A stretch of 64,000 nucleotides of DNA from JAPOVO01 sp026708165 (GTDB lineage Bacteria; Chloroflexota; UBA11872; VXNJ01). The stretch lies in assembly GCA_965208775.1 (NCBI GenBank), contig OZ242360.1, positions 1 to 64,000 on the forward strand, written 5' to 3'. Both the position numbers and the translations under genes were made by a program. How positions within the stretch are numbered: the first letter of the stretch is position 1; every line of letters begins with the position of its first letter. The notes beneath the pieces are model-generated. The model saw only the letters and a program-made list of their open reading frames with translations. It had not been told where the DNA came from and did no database searches. Shown piece after piece: positions 34,923-44,430 of this stretch.

Positions 34923-35966
34923 CTAAGATCTGCTATCGGCCAAGCTTTGCAACACCTTATCCGCGGCCTTCGCCTGATCGGAATCGGGGTCGCGTTGAAT
35001 CGCGCGCCTGAGATGCAGCTCGGCCCGTTCGTCGCCCTCGCCGGCGAGCACTAGCGCCTCGGCGAAGCCCTTTTCGGAATAGCTCGTATCCTGCGGGACT
35101 ATCTCGAGGTCAAGCTTCTTCCAGTAATACTGAAGATCGGTCGACTCCCATCCGTCATAGATCTGCTCCCAGCTGAGCGGGCTATGAGTGCTGAGATGCG
35201 GAGTCAGCATCTGCTCGGCGATGGGAATACCGAACGCCTGATAACGATTGTCCAACGACACGCGCAAACGGTCCTCGGTCACGTTGGGGAGAGCCTGATG
35301 CAGCGTCAGGCTGTGGAATATGAGGGCGTCGCCCATTTCGTAGTCCGTGGTCACCCAATCTCCCTCTTGCTCGTCGGTTTCGACGGTCAAGCTGCCGGCC
35401 CCCAGAGAGAAATGGTGATCCAGTACCGTGTTGCGCTTGTGCGAACCGGGCAGAACGGCCAGCCCGCCCAGCGATATAGGGCAGTCGCCGACCGGAGACC
35501 AGCAGGTATAGGTGTCATACGAACCCTGGAAATGCACGAAGTCCTGATGCACGGGCGTGGTGTCCTGGACGAATTTCGGGAACCACAGGCGCGCGATCTT
35601 CATGGGATGCGGCAATACCGCGCCGCCGACGATCTTCTCTATCACGTTCACGACCGAGGGCCAGTGTCCCGACCGGTGAAACGACTCCAGACGGTACGCG
35701 TGGTGGTAGCCCTGCGCGTATTCAATATCTCCTTCAGCGCAGCGGCGGGAAATGTCGGCGACGCCGTCGATCAGCTCGGCGTCGCGCCGGATCCATCCCT
35801 GGTCGCGAAGCACGGCCAGAATCTCCAGCCGAAGCGCGCGCAGCATTTCCGGATCGTGAAGCCTTCGAAAGAAGAGATAACCGTCCTCGCGGATGCGGCT
35901 GCGTAATTCTTCGGCATCGTCGATGGCGTCGTTCGAGGTCCGAAATTCCTTGAGTTCAGTGGTCAT
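34923..35966 (-). CDS. Phytanoyl-CoA dioxygenase family protein with helical tail
   Basis: A 347-aa Fe(II)/2-oxoglutarate oxygenase. IREDGYLFFRRLHDPEML opens the catalytic domain. The metal HxD is in TTPVHQDFVHFQG, the distal His is in FHSLTLHQALPNV, and a candidate 2-oxoglutarate Arg follows in DRLRVSLDNRYQ. The last 45 residues (GEGDERAELHLRRAIQRDP) look like a single TPR-type helical pair, unusual for the family. ATG at 35966 is preferred because the dioxygenase domain starts soon after; an upstream TTG at 35987 adds 7 residues. It is the first gene of the minus-strand PhyH-cupin-PhyH set, though 274 bp separates it from the cupin. Confidence 0.88.
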   Translation of the reverse strand: MTTELKEFRTSNDAIDDAEELRSRIREDGYLFFRRLHDPEMLRALRLEILAVLRDQGWIRRDAELIDGVADISRRCAEGDIEYAQGYHHAYRLESFHRSGHWPSVVNVIEKIVGGAVLPHPMKIARLWFPKFVQDTTPVHQDFVHFQGSYDTYTCWSPVGDCPISLGGLAVLPGSHKRNTVLDHHFSLGAGSLTVETDEQEGDWVTTDYEMGDALIFHSLTLHQALPNVTEDRLRVSLDNRYQAFGIPIAEQMLTPHLSTHSPLSWEQIYDGWESTDLQYYWKKLDLEIVPQDTSYSEKGFAEALVLAGEGDERAELHLRRAIQRDPDSDQAKAADKVLQSLADSRS

Positions 35967-36062
35967 TTGCTTGCGAATCCAATTCAAACCAGGAGCCGCC
36001 GTGGTCCAGCCCGACCGAGCTTGCGGCTCCTCGATGATCCCCGCCGCTTATTAGAACAGACA

Positions 36063-36091
36063 TTGACACGCGCAAACTACTTACCTAATGG
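36063..36091 (+). promoter_or_regulatory. Candidate promoter upstream of pdp
   Basis: TTGACA (36063-36068), 17 bp, TAATGG (36086-36091) gives a perfect -35 and a partial -10 box, 173 bp before the nucleoside phosphorylase start. The 35988-36263 gap holds nothing else I recognise. The opposite-strand dioxygenase gene must also start from this gap. Confidence 0.35.
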
Positions 36092-36263
36092 GTTCAGGCT
36101 CGAAAAGACCCAATCCTTCGAGCCGTCCGCTCAGTGCCTTCAAAACCGCGGTTTATCATCGGCAAATGCCGCAGTCCTGTACGCCTGGTCTAGAGAGGAT
36201 CGATAAGCTCGCGTCCTCTGCCACTCCGATATACAAACCGCTCCAGCGTGGGCCGGGGTCGAG

Positions 36264-37565
36264 ATGCTAGAAGTCATCGAGGCGAAGAAGCGGAGACGGG
36301 CTAACAGCGCTTCAGAGCTGGGGGCGCTGGTGAGCGGCTACCTTGCCGGCAACGTTCCCGACTATCAGATGTCGGCATGGCTGATGGCGGTCTGTCTCAA
36401 CGGGATTGACCAGACCGAGGCAACCGCGCTCACCAAGGCTTTCGTCTCGAGCGGAACCGAATTTTCGTGGGATTCTCTGTCCGTGCCCGCCGTGGACAAG
36501 CACAGCACCGGCGGAGTCGGCGACAAGACCTCACTGGTAGTCGTGCCCCTGGCGGCGGCGTGCGGGTTGGCGGTTCCCAAGGTGTCGGGGCGCGGTCTTG
36601 CTTTTACTGGCGGGACCATCGACAAGCTGGAGTCGATTCCGGGTTTCCGGGTCGATCTGACTGCTCACGAATTTCAGCGGCAGGTCGAGGAGGTCGGGGC
36701 GGCTATTGTCGCTCAGTCGGCCGACCTCGTTCCCGCGGACCGCGCAATCTACGAACTGAGGGACGCCACGGGAACAGTCGATTCTCCGGGCCTGATAGCC
36801 GCCAGCATCATGAGCAAGAAGCTGGCCGCCGGGGCGGGAACCATTGCGATCGACGTCAAGGTTGGTTCGGGCGCTTTCATGCCCGACTACGAGTCCGCAA
36901 GAGATTTCGCCGACATGCTGGTTGATATCGGAGGATCCGCCAGACGCAAAGTCCGCGCGTTCCTGACGGACATGAACCAGCCGCTAGGGTTTGCGGTCGG
37001 ACACTCGGTGGAGGTCTCGGAAGCGCTGGACGTGCTTCGAGGTAAGGGGCCGCCGGACGTAACAGAGCTTGCGCTGACCATCGTCTCCGGGTTGATCCGC
37101 GATTCCGGGTTGCGTTCCGCGCCCCGCGCGGCAAGAGAACGCGCCGAAAGAGCCATATCTTCGGGGGCCGCCGAGGCGAAGTTTCGGGAGATGGTAGAGG
37201 CGCAGGGCGGCGACCTGGAAGCGTTCGAGCGGGATCCGCCGCACGAGCGGCTGCCGGTCAAGCTGCCGATTCAGGCAGGTCGGGACGGGTACGTGACCCG
37301 CGTCGACTCCCGCGCGGTTGGAAGAGCGCTCGGCCTGCTCGGCGGCGCGCGAAAAGTGAAAGGCGATAGCATCGACCATGCGCCGGGACTTTACATAAAG
37401 AAGAAGGTCGGCGACCCGGTAGCGTCCGACGAGGACTGGGGCTGGATAGCCGCCCGCGACCACGACTCTGCCCGGCGGGCGCTCGCCGCGCTTGCCGAAG
37501 GCCTGTCGGTAGCCGACGCGCCGCCGCCGACATCAAATCTGATCCTGGATCAAGTCACCGGCTGA
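36264..37565 (+). CDS. pdp: Pyrimidine-nucleoside (thymidine) phosphorylase
   Basis: A 433-aa cytoplasmic enzyme that splits thymidine, uridine or deoxyuridine with phosphate to the base and a (deoxy)ribose 1-phosphate, in salvage. The phosphate loop is KHSTGGVGDKTSLVVVPLAA, and the family signature is SGRGLAFTGGTIDKLESIPG. SIMSKKLAAGAGTIAIDVKV, with Ser and Lys for phosphate and base binding, is also present. Length equals that of typical bacterial Pdp proteins. The C-terminal barrel-sandwich hybrid domain is complete. The start is ATG at 36264. It is the first gene of a plus-strand pair with valS, 63 bp apart. The distinction from DeoA by specificity cannot be made from sequence alone. Confidence 0.93.
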   Translation: MLEVIEAKKRRRANSASELGALVSGYLAGNVPDYQMSAWLMAVCLNGIDQTEATALTKAFVSSGTEFSWDSLSVPAVDKHSTGGVGDKTSLVVVPLAAACGLAVPKVSGRGLAFTGGTIDKLESIPGFRVDLTAHEFQRQVEEVGAAIVAQSADLVPADRAIYELRDATGTVDSPGLIAASIMSKKLAAGAGTIAIDVKVGSGAFMPDYESARDFADMLVDIGGSARRKVRAFLTDMNQPLGFAVGHSVEVSEALDVLRGKGPPDVTELALTIVSGLIRDSGLRSAPRAARERAERAISSGAAEAKFREMVEAQGGDLEAFERDPPHERLPVKLPIQAGRDGYVTRVDSRAVGRALGLLGGARKVKGDSIDHAPGLYIKKKVGDPVASDEDWGWIAARDHDSARRALAALAEGLSVADAPPPTSNLILDQVTG

Positions 37566-37628
37566 GAATCCACCTTCGAAGCGGCGGTTTTCACCTTACA
37601 ATTGGGCGAATTTGAGCAGGCTGGATAA

Positions 37629-40313
37629 ATGGGAGCGCGGGGCGACTTGACGCAGGCAGCGAAGGAAACGCCACGGGAGACCGGTTCGGAGGCGCTGAAC
37701 CGCCCTTACGATGCCACCGCGGTAGAGCGGCGATGGTACGAGGTGTGGGAGAAGAAGGGCTATTTCGCTCCCAACGGCGACGCCGACGGGGAACCGTTTG
37801 TTATCTCGATGCCGCCGCCCAACCTCACCGGCGTGCTGCATTACGGTCACGTAGTGGTCATGACGTTCGAGGACCTGATGATCCGGTGGCGGCGGATGCA
37901 GGGTCGCCCGACGCTATGGCTGCCGGGCACCGACCATGCTGCAATCGCGACCAACGCCGTACTCCTGGACAACCTCGCCAAAGAAGGGCGCACGAGAGAG
38001 GAACTCGGGCGTCAGGGCTTCGAGGACCTCTTTTGGGACTGGCTGGACAAGAGCGGCGCGGCCATCCGCGCGCAGCTAAGGCGCGCCGGTGCGAGCTGCG
38101 ACTGGTCGCGCGAGCGATTCACGATGGACGAGGGGCTTACCGGGGCGGTCAACGAGGCGTTCATTCGTCTCTACGAAAAGGGACTGATTTATAAAGGGGC
38201 CTATCTCGTCAACTGGGACCCCCAGGACCGCACGGCTATCTCGGACCTCGAAGTGCTGCACGAACCCGTTCAGGGGAAGCTGTGGTACGTCCGGTATCCC
38301 ATCGCGGACGGCGGGCACGTCGTGGTCGCGACGACGAGGCCGGAGACGATCCTGGGAGACACGGCCATAGCGGTCCATCCGGAAGACGAACGGTATGCCG
38401 GAATGGTCGGAAAGATGGCCCAGGTGCCCGCGCTGGAACGTCAGATTCCAGTCATCGCCGACGACGCCGTCGATCCCGCGTTCGGGTCGGGGGCGGTGAA
38501 AGTGACTCCGGGGCACGACCCCAACGACTACCAGATGGGAATCCGCCAGAACCTCGAGATGATAAACATCCTGAACGAGGATGGAACGCTCAATCAAAAT
38601 GCCGGTCCGTTCGCCGGACAGGACCGGTTCGAGGCGCGGGCGAACCTGGTCGGCTGGCTCGAAGAGCGGGACCTAATCGAACGAATCGAAGACCACGAGC
38701 ACTCGGTCGGACATGCCGAGCGCTCGGGAACGATCGTCGAGCCGATGCTCTCCGAGCAGTGGTTCGTGCGCACCGGAGGAATGGCGCGAGCCGCAGCGGA
38801 CGCCGTGCGGGACGGCCGGATTCAGTTCCATCCGCAGCGCTTTGCGGACGAGTTCCTGAGATGGATGGACAACATCCACGATTGGTGCATCTCGCGTCAG
38901 ATATGGGTGGGGCATCGACTGCCAGTCTGGTATTGCCAGGACTGCGGCGAGACGATAGTCGACAGGAAGGAGCCGGAATCCTGTCCCGACTGCGAGGGCG
39001 CGGTGGAGCGCGATCCGGACGTCCTGGATACCTGGTTCAGCTCGGGCCTGTGGCCGTTCTCGACGCTCGGCTGGCCGGACGCTACTCCCGACTTCGAGAG
39101 GTTCTATCCGACCACCGTTATGCAAACCGGGTACGACATCATCTTCTTCTGGGTGGCGCGCATGGTGATGCTGGGCATGGAGCTTGCGGGCGACGTGCCG
39201 TTCAGGCATGTGCACCTCAGCGGCATAATGCGCCGTGAAGACGGCTCCAAGGTGAGCAAGTCGGACCCGCGGCCCGGGGACGATCCGGTCGAGGTTTTCG
39301 ACCAATACGGAGCCGACCCGCTCCGCTATCTGGTCGCCACAGGAGGAAGCCCCGGCGGCGACCTGAAGCTCGTGTGGCAGCGTCTGGAGGCGGCGAGGAA
39401 CTTTGCGAACAAGCTCTGGAACGCCGGGCGGTTCACGGTGGAAGCGCAGGCGGCAAGGAATGCCGAGCCTGCTCCCGCGACGGCGGTGGACCGCTGGATA
39501 ACCGGGCGGCTCGATCAGACCATCTCCGACACCACGCGCCGTCTTGAAGCCTACAACTTCGGAGAGGCCGGGCGGGGCATTCACGACTTCATCTGGAACG
39601 ATTTCTGCGATTGGTTCATCGAGGCTTCCAAGACTCGGCTTCACGGAGACGATCCGGCCGCCGCTTCGCGCGCCGCGGCCACGCTCGCGGAGGTGCTCAC
39701 GACGGCGCTTCGCCTGCTGCACCCGTACATGCCGTTCGTTTCGGAGGAGCTGTGGAGCCACCTTCGCGCGGCAGTGCCCGATCTCAAGCCGGAGCACATC
39801 ATCGTCGCCGCCTGGCCTGAGACCCAAGAAGGCGAGTCCGATCCGGCGGTTGCCGAAATCGACCGACTGACGGAAGCCGTGCGGGCGATACGAAACGCGA
39901 GACGGGAGGCGGGGGTCGAGCCCGGCAGGCGCATCGAGGCAGTCGTCAGGCAGGGCGCCGGAACAGGGATTCTCGAAACGGAAACCGACTTCCTGACCCG
40001 CCTGGCGCGTATCGATCCGCTAGTGCTGCTAGGCGAAGACGAATCGCCGCCTGAAAAATCGATATCCCTGATAGCCGGCGGGATGGAAATCTACCTGCCG
40101 CTGGAAGGGATGATCGATCTCGAAGCTGAGCGCGACCGGTTGAAGCGAGAAGTCGAGCGGCTGGAAGCCGAGATCGCTCGGTCGGACGACCTTTTGTCAA
40201 ATGAGAAGTTCGTCGAGCGCGCTCCGGCGCACGTGGTCCAAAAGCGGCGCGACGCGCGCGCCGCCGCGGTCGCCGAACTGGATACGACGCGGGAGCGCCT
40301 GGACGCTCTTTAA
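37629..40313 (+). CDS. valS: Valyl-tRNA synthetase
   Basis: An 894-aa class I aminoacyl-tRNA synthetase that charges tRNA-Val. The HIGH-type motif is PPPNLTGVLHYGHVV (HYGH). The CP1 editing domain shows VVATTRPETILGDTAIAV and GSGAVKVTPGHDPND. A zinc-ribbon-like pair CQDCGE..CPDCEG precedes LDTWFSSGLWPFSTLGWP, and the KMSKS motif reads GSKVSKSDPRPGDDP. The C-terminal tail (LEAERDRLKREVERLEAEI) is the usual tRNA-binding coiled coil. Length is normal. ATG at 37629 is used; the first 25 residues are not conserved. No T-box was seen in the 63-bp gap after pdp. Confidence 0.97.
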   Translation: MGARGDLTQAAKETPRETGSEALNRPYDATAVERRWYEVWEKKGYFAPNGDADGEPFVISMPPPNLTGVLHYGHVVVMTFEDLMIRWRRMQGRPTLWLPGTDHAAIATNAVLLDNLAKEGRTREELGRQGFEDLFWDWLDKSGAAIRAQLRRAGASCDWSRERFTMDEGLTGAVNEAFIRLYEKGLIYKGAYLVNWDPQDRTAISDLEVLHEPVQGKLWYVRYPIADGGHVVVATTRPETILGDTAIAVHPEDERYAGMVGKMAQVPALERQIPVIADDAVDPAFGSGAVKVTPGHDPNDYQMGIRQNLEMINILNEDGTLNQNAGPFAGQDRFEARANLVGWLEERDLIERIEDHEHSVGHAERSGTIVEPMLSEQWFVRTGGMARAAADAVRDGRIQFHPQRFADEFLRWMDNIHDWCISRQIWVGHRLPVWYCQDCGETIVDRKEPESCPDCEGAVERDPDVLDTWFSSGLWPFSTLGWPDATPDFERFYPTTVMQTGYDIIFFWVARMVMLGMELAGDVPFRHVHLSGIMRREDGSKVSKSDPRPGDDPVEVFDQYGADPLRYLVATGGSPGGDLKLVWQRLEAARNFANKLWNAGRFTVEAQAARNAEPAPATAVDRWITGRLDQTISDTTRRLEAYNFGEAGRGIHDFIWNDFCDWFIEASKTRLHGDDPAAASRAAATLAEVLTTALRLLHPYMPFVSEELWSHLRAAVPDLKPEHIIVAAWPETQEGESDPAVAEIDRLTEAVRAIRNARREAGVEPGRRIEAVVRQGAGTGILETETDFLTRLARIDPLVLLGEDESPPEKSISLIAGGMEIYLPLEGMIDLEAERDRLKREVERLEAEIARSDDLLSNEKFVERAPAHVVQKRRDARAAAVAELDTTRERLDAL

Positions 40314-40360
40314 GTCGACCTGATTGCCGGCTGCGCCCCGGGGCGGTAGGGCTTATCGAC

Positions 40361-41344
40361 CTAGGGGTTCGGTGAAGCGCCGTCGTCCGATGTCTCGCCC
40401 GACTGCGTACCGATAAACCAGTTTCTTCCCCAGGAGCGGTCATATTGCCCGACCGGATCGCCGGACGAGCGCGCCCTTGACTTTGCCACGGCGTCGAGCG
40501 TCTGGCGGATCTGCGAGGAGACCTGGTCGATGTGATGCACGGCCACGGCCTCGGCTGTCTTGGGCAGCACCGGCGCCCCCCATTCCATCGTCCCATGATG
40601 CGAGAGCACTATGTTGCGCAGCATCAAGGTGGTATCCGCCGGACACCCTGTCTCGGCGCACGCGCGCGCGACCAGCTCATCGCCGAGCGTCACGTGCCCG
40701 ACCATCACGCCGGCAGGCGTGTAGTCGATATCGGCGGCCATTCCAAGCTCAATCACCTTGCCGATGTCATGCAGGATGCACCCCGCGTAAACGAGGTCCA
40801 TGTCCACCTCGGGATACAGATTTCCGACGGTTTCGGCGATGGTCAGGACCTCGAGGATGTGCTCCAGCAGACCGCCGATGTGAGCATGATGACGGCGCAT
40901 CGCCGCCGGCCAGTTTCCCAGCCTCTCCTTCACCGCCGGGTCCGCCAGAACCCGCTCGGTCACGGCGCGAACGTGTGGGTTCTCGATTCGCCGCACGAAT
41001 TGATCAAGTGAGGCCAGCATGTCGTCCTCGGACCGCTCGGACCGGGGCAACAGGTCGGTCGCATCCCATTGCTCGGCGGCGGGCTTGATCGACCGCAGCT
41101 TGAGGTTTATCGAGCCGCGGAACTCGTCGGCCTCGCCCTGAACTTCGACGGTTGTGCCGGACTCGACTGCGTCGAACGTCGGCGTCGGGGCGTCGAACAT
41201 AAGAGCGACAATCGAGTCACCGGAGGCGTCCTTGAGGACGGTCCAAAGATAGTCGTTTCCGCTCCTGGCGGTGCGCTTTTCAACCTGCGAAGCAAGAAAC
41301 GTGCCGCTGACCCGGCGGCCAGCCTGGATTTCCGAGACCTTCAT
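40361..41344 (-). CDS. YhaM-like OB-fold/HD-domain 3'-5' exoribonuclease
   Basis: A 327-aa protein. Residues 10-95 form an OB-fold nucleic-acid-binding domain (GTFLASQVEKRTARSGNDYL, VEVQGEADEFRGSINLKL). The rest is an HD metal-dependent phosphohydrolase domain with HHAHIGGLLEHILEVLTIAE, GCILHDIGKVIEL (HD pair), VGHVTLGDELV and LSHHGTMEWGAP. This order matches the YhaM family of 3'-5' exonucleases acting on RNA and single-stranded DNA. The last 30 residues are not conserved. GGAG precedes the ATG. It is convergent with valS; a CGCCCCGGGGCG palindrome at 40334-40345 lies between their ends. Confidence 0.9.
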   Translation of the reverse strand: MKVSEIQAGRRVSGTFLASQVEKRTARSGNDYLWTVLKDASGDSIVALMFDAPTPTFDAVESGTTVEVQGEADEFRGSINLKLRSIKPAAEQWDATDLLPRSERSEDDMLASLDQFVRRIENPHVRAVTERVLADPAVKERLGNWPAAMRRHHAHIGGLLEHILEVLTIAETVGNLYPEVDMDLVYAGCILHDIGKVIELGMAADIDYTPAGVMVGHVTLGDELVARACAETGCPADTTLMLRNIVLSHHGTMEWGAPVLPKTAEAVAVHHIDQVSSQIRQTLDAVAKSRARSSGDPVGQYDRSWGRNWFIGTQSGETSDDGASPNP

Positions 41345-41488
41345 CTATGTATTACTCCGATTCGAAGTCGACTCGCAAGACTCATTCAGTACTCGGTGGA
41401 CGCCAATTGATCATCCGCTGCGACCGATGCGTGTTGAAGCGACGCGCGTTCCAATTCAGGCGGTGAGATTGGTCTAGGTCGGTACTGT

Positions 41489-41917
41489 CTATTTCGGGCG
41501 GTCGCGCCTGCGGCGCAGGCGGTCCAAAAAACCACGCCGACGCGGCGGTTCGATGTCTATCACCCGCCCCCGCCACATCTTGGGACCCGGTTTGGCCACC
41601 GAACGCCGTCCCAAGAGCGACCGAACGTAAGCGCCGAGCAACAAGGCTCCACCGACCGCCGCGAGCACGGGACTCAGAATCCTGCCCAAGGGGGTGATGC
41701 TGAGCAACAGGGCGGCCGCGATTACCAAAGCTCCCGACACAGCCATGTCCTTGGGAGTGGCAAGACGTTTGTAAACCTGATCGCCAATTGCCGTGATGGG
41801 GTTGCCGATCCTACGTGCGGGCCGCAGAGGACGGCGGCCTCGGCGAGGGGACTTGCCCTCTAACTCTCCGGCCTTTTCGAGGATTTCCCGGACTTCGTCT
41901 TCCCAGCCTTTATCCAA
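41489..41917 (-). CDS. Hypothetical membrane protein with basic C-terminus
   Basis: A 142-aa protein: an acidic helical start (WEDEVREILEKAGELEGKS), an Arg-rich stretch, and two adjacent hydrophobic segments (about 60-77 and 80-101: VSGALVIAAALLLSI, LSPVLAAVGGALLLGAYV). A C-terminus follows with KMWRGRVIDIEPPRRRGF and a run of Arg. Small two-helix proteins with an MWRG-like tail are common in this type of genome, but I know no function. The TTG start has GGAG 7 nt upstream. It is divergent from the hydantoinase B-type gene. Confidence 0.7.
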   Translation of the reverse strand: MDKGWEDEVREILEKAGELEGKSPRRGRRPLRPARRIGNPITAIGDQVYKRLATPKDMAVSGALVIAAALLLSITPLGRILSPVLAAVGGALLLGAYVRSLLGRRSVAKPGPKMWRGRVIDIEPPRRRGFLDRLRRRRDRPK

Positions 41918-42016
41918 GATCAGGCTCCGAGCAGATCATCAAAATTGTTCAAAAGCGTGCTCTCATCGACAGAGTCGAGTATATCATTGGCGCGCACTTG
42001 GACTGCCGTTCGACCA

Positions 42017-43627
42017 ATGAAAGAGGGGATTTTGAGCACTCGATCACCCCTGGCTTTCTCGCTCCAGGTGTTCCGCCATATGTTCTCGTCCGTGGCCGAA
42101 GAGATGGGCGCGACCATGCAGCGGACAGCCTTTTCGCCGAACATCAAGGAGCGCCGCGACTTTTCGTGCGCGGTTTTCGACGTCGAGGGCAACATGATCG
42201 CCCAGGCGGCCCACATTCCGGTGCATCTGGGAGCCATGCCGCTGGCGGTCCGCGCCGCGATGGACGTCTTCGAGGAACGCGGAATTCTCCCCGGCGACCT
42301 GGTCATACTCAACGACCCTTATCTTGGCGGAACGCACTTGCCCGACATAACGACCGTTTCGCCGGTATTCGTTGACCGCGCGGATCAAAAGGCACACTTC
42401 GGCTATGTGGCCACGCGGGCGCACCATGCCGACGTTGGCGGCATCACGCCCGGCTCGATGCCACTCGCGACCGAGTGCTATCAAGAGGGCCTCATCATTC
42501 CGCCCATCAAGCTCGTCAATGCCGGCGTGATCGACAGTGCCCTCGTCGACCTCATTTGCCGGAACGTCAGGACTCCCGACGAGCGACGCGGGGATCTGGC
42601 ATCGCAAATGGCGGCCCACCGGGTCGGCGAACGCCGCGTCGCCGAACTGGCGGACCGCTACGGCGTCGACCAGCTCGCGAAAATGGCCGCCGAACTACTC
42701 GATTACTCGGCACGCCTGACCCGCGCCCGGCTTCAGGTGATACCGGACGGCGACTACAGTTTCGAGGACTACCTCGACGACGATGGAATCGACTCGCGGC
42801 CCGTGCGGATCAAGGTCAAGATAACCGCCGACCGCGGCCACCTTACCGTCGACTTCGACGGGACAGATCCCGCCGTGCAGGGATCGGTGAACGCCCCGGC
42901 GGCGGTTACGCAGTCGGCTGTCTACTACGTGATTCGATGCCTTATCGGCGACGACGTGCCCGGCAACGCCGGCACGTTCGAGCCTGTCGATGTCCGCATC
43001 CCGGACCGCTCGGTCCTGAATCCGCGTCCGCCACATGCGGTCGCCGGAGGCAACGTCGAGACCTCCCAGCGAGTCGTCGACGTCGTATGGGGAGCGCTGG
43101 CCCACGCAATTCCCGAGCTTGTTCCGGCGGCTAGCCAGGGGACGATGAACAACGTGACTCTCGGCGGGTACGATCCGTTCCGCGACAAACCCTTTGCGTA
43201 CTACGAAACGATCGGCGGCGGAAGCGGAGCCGGCCCAAATCACCCCGGCGCTTCGGGAATCCAGGTGGCTATGACCAACACGTGGAACACGCCCGTGGAG
43301 GCGATGGAGTTCGTAATGCCGGTGATGATCGAGCGTTACCAGCTTCGGCGCGCGTCGGGCGGCGCCGGTGCGCACAGAGGCGGACAGGGAGTGGAGCGCA
43401 ACATCAAGCTGCTGGCTCCGGCGCAGGTGACCCTGCTTTCGGAGCGCCGGACCCGTAACCCGTACGGCCTTGCGGGAGGCGGACCCGGCCGACTCGGGCG
43501 TAATCGACTTAACGCGAACGGCCGCTGGCGCCCGTTGCCGAGCAAGGGAACGGTATCGGTGGAGCCTGGCGACGTTATTTCCATCAGCACCCCCGGCGGT
43601 GGAGGGTGGGGCGAGCAGACGGACTAG
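42017..43627 (+). CDS. Hydantoinase B/oxoprolinase family protein
   Basis: A 536-aa homologue of HyuB, the B subunit of N-methylhydantoinase or of acetone-carboxylase-like ATP-dependent amidohydrolases. Conserved parts: AEEMGATMQRTAFSPNIKER, RDFSCAVFDVEG, AAHIPVHLGAMP, LNDPYLGGTHLPDITTVSPV, YVATRAHHADVGGITPGSMP and GGGSGAGPNHPG. The HyuA partner (ATP-binding subunit) is not next to it, which is unusual. ATG at 42017 lacks an SD site. A TTG at 42032 sits just behind AGAGGGG and would start at STRSPLAF, closer to family N-termini, so it may be the real start. The 3' end overlaps the next gene by 22 bp. Confidence 0.92.
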   Translation: MKEGILSTRSPLAFSLQVFRHMFSSVAEEMGATMQRTAFSPNIKERRDFSCAVFDVEGNMIAQAAHIPVHLGAMPLAVRAAMDVFEERGILPGDLVILNDPYLGGTHLPDITTVSPVFVDRADQKAHFGYVATRAHHADVGGITPGSMPLATECYQEGLIIPPIKLVNAGVIDSALVDLICRNVRTPDERRGDLASQMAAHRVGERRVAELADRYGVDQLAKMAAELLDYSARLTRARLQVIPDGDYSFEDYLDDDGIDSRPVRIKVKITADRGHLTVDFDGTDPAVQGSVNAPAAVTQSAVYYVIRCLIGDDVPGNAGTFEPVDVRIPDRSVLNPRPPHAVAGGNVETSQRVVDVVWGALAHAIPELVPAASQGTMNNVTLGGYDPFRDKPFAYYETIGGGSGAGPNHPGASGIQVAMTNTWNTPVEAMEFVMPVMIERYQLRRASGGAGAHRGGQGVERNIKLLAPAQVTLLSERRTRNPYGLAGGGPGRLGRNRLNANGRWRPLPSKGTVSVEPGDVISISTPGGGGWGEQTD

Positions 43628-44427
43628 CGCTCCGATTCGTCCGGAGCTGGGACGACGGGTCGGGAGCGCGTTACGGGGAGTTCGAAGTCTCGATAGACAA
43701 ACAGCGCCATTCCGCCAGAGCGTGGCGGCGACGAGATACCGTTGAAGTCGATCTGACATCGATGGATCAGTCTGCAACTCCGGGGACGTGCGCGGGGCTC
43801 GTTGAGGGAATACTGGTCCGCCTCCAGCCGGCTCCGCTTTGCGCCGGAGCGAGCCGACTCAGGCTGCGGATGCCTGCCGGTTGGATCGATCACGTCCAAG
43901 GCGGTGCAGCAGCTCCGGCCAATCTTCGGTCACTTTTCGTTTGCGACAAGCCGCCCCTGATCAGATCGGTTAAACACAACCTGAAACTGATTCCGGTATC
44001 CGAGCTTGGCCGCGGGCGATTCATGGGTCTCTTCAAAGAGGTCATGTCTTCGGAGAGTTTGGGGCTGCAAAGTCAACTTGACATAAACAGGCTGGCCAAA
44101 TCGTTATGGCGTAACGCGCCTATCGAGGGAGTCGAGAGCTACCAGGGGTTCGCCGTACTCGACGAGGACGTTCCGATAGCCCTCTTTTTTACAAACGCCA
44201 ACCCCGAAGGCGGAGCGTGGCTGGGATTCGCGGGACTAGTGCCGCGAGTTCGCCGAAGCAGGCTGGCCGCCGCGGCCACAGGGTGCGCAGTGGAGCATTT
44301 GCGCCAAGTTGGCGCGTTTCCCATCACGATGGAAATCGACACGGCCAACAGGCGGTCGCTCCGTATGGCGGAACGGCGTTGCGGACCGGTAAGGGGTCTC
44401 GTAGCAGTCTACGACTGGCCGGTGTGA
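43606..44427 (+). CDS. GNAT-like acetyltransferase domain protein
   Basis: A 273-aa protein. The first 90 residues are of unknown type. The C-terminal 130 residues have the order of a GNAT fold: YQGFAVLDEDVPIALFF, GGAWLGFAGLVPRVRRSRL (motif A-like, basic loop) and MEIDTANRRSLRMAERRCG (motif B-like helix). The acceptor is unknown. The GTG at 43606 lies inside the end of the HyuB-type gene, which suggests translational coupling, though GGAGG is directly adjacent to the codon and the exact start is uncertain. The family call is moderate. Confidence 0.72.
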   Translation: MGRADGLALRFVRSWDDGSGARYGEFEVSIDKQRHSARAWRRRDTVEVDLTSMDQSATPGTCAGLVEGILVRLQPAPLCAGASRLRLRMPAGWIDHVQGGAAAPANLRSLFVCDKPPLIRSVKHNLKLIPVSELGRGRFMGLFKEVMSSESLGLQSQLDINRLAKSLWRNAPIEGVESYQGFAVLDEDVPIALFFTNANPEGGAWLGFAGLVPRVRRSRLAAAATGCAVEHLRQVGAFPITMEIDTANRRSLRMAERRCGPVRGLVAVYDWPV

Positions 44428-44430
44428 CGG

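Noticed and set aside
40334..40345. CGCCCCGGGGCG palindrome between valS and the YhaM-like gene as a terminator
   Set aside because: There is no loop and no T-run. It may help convergent termination but cannot be supported.
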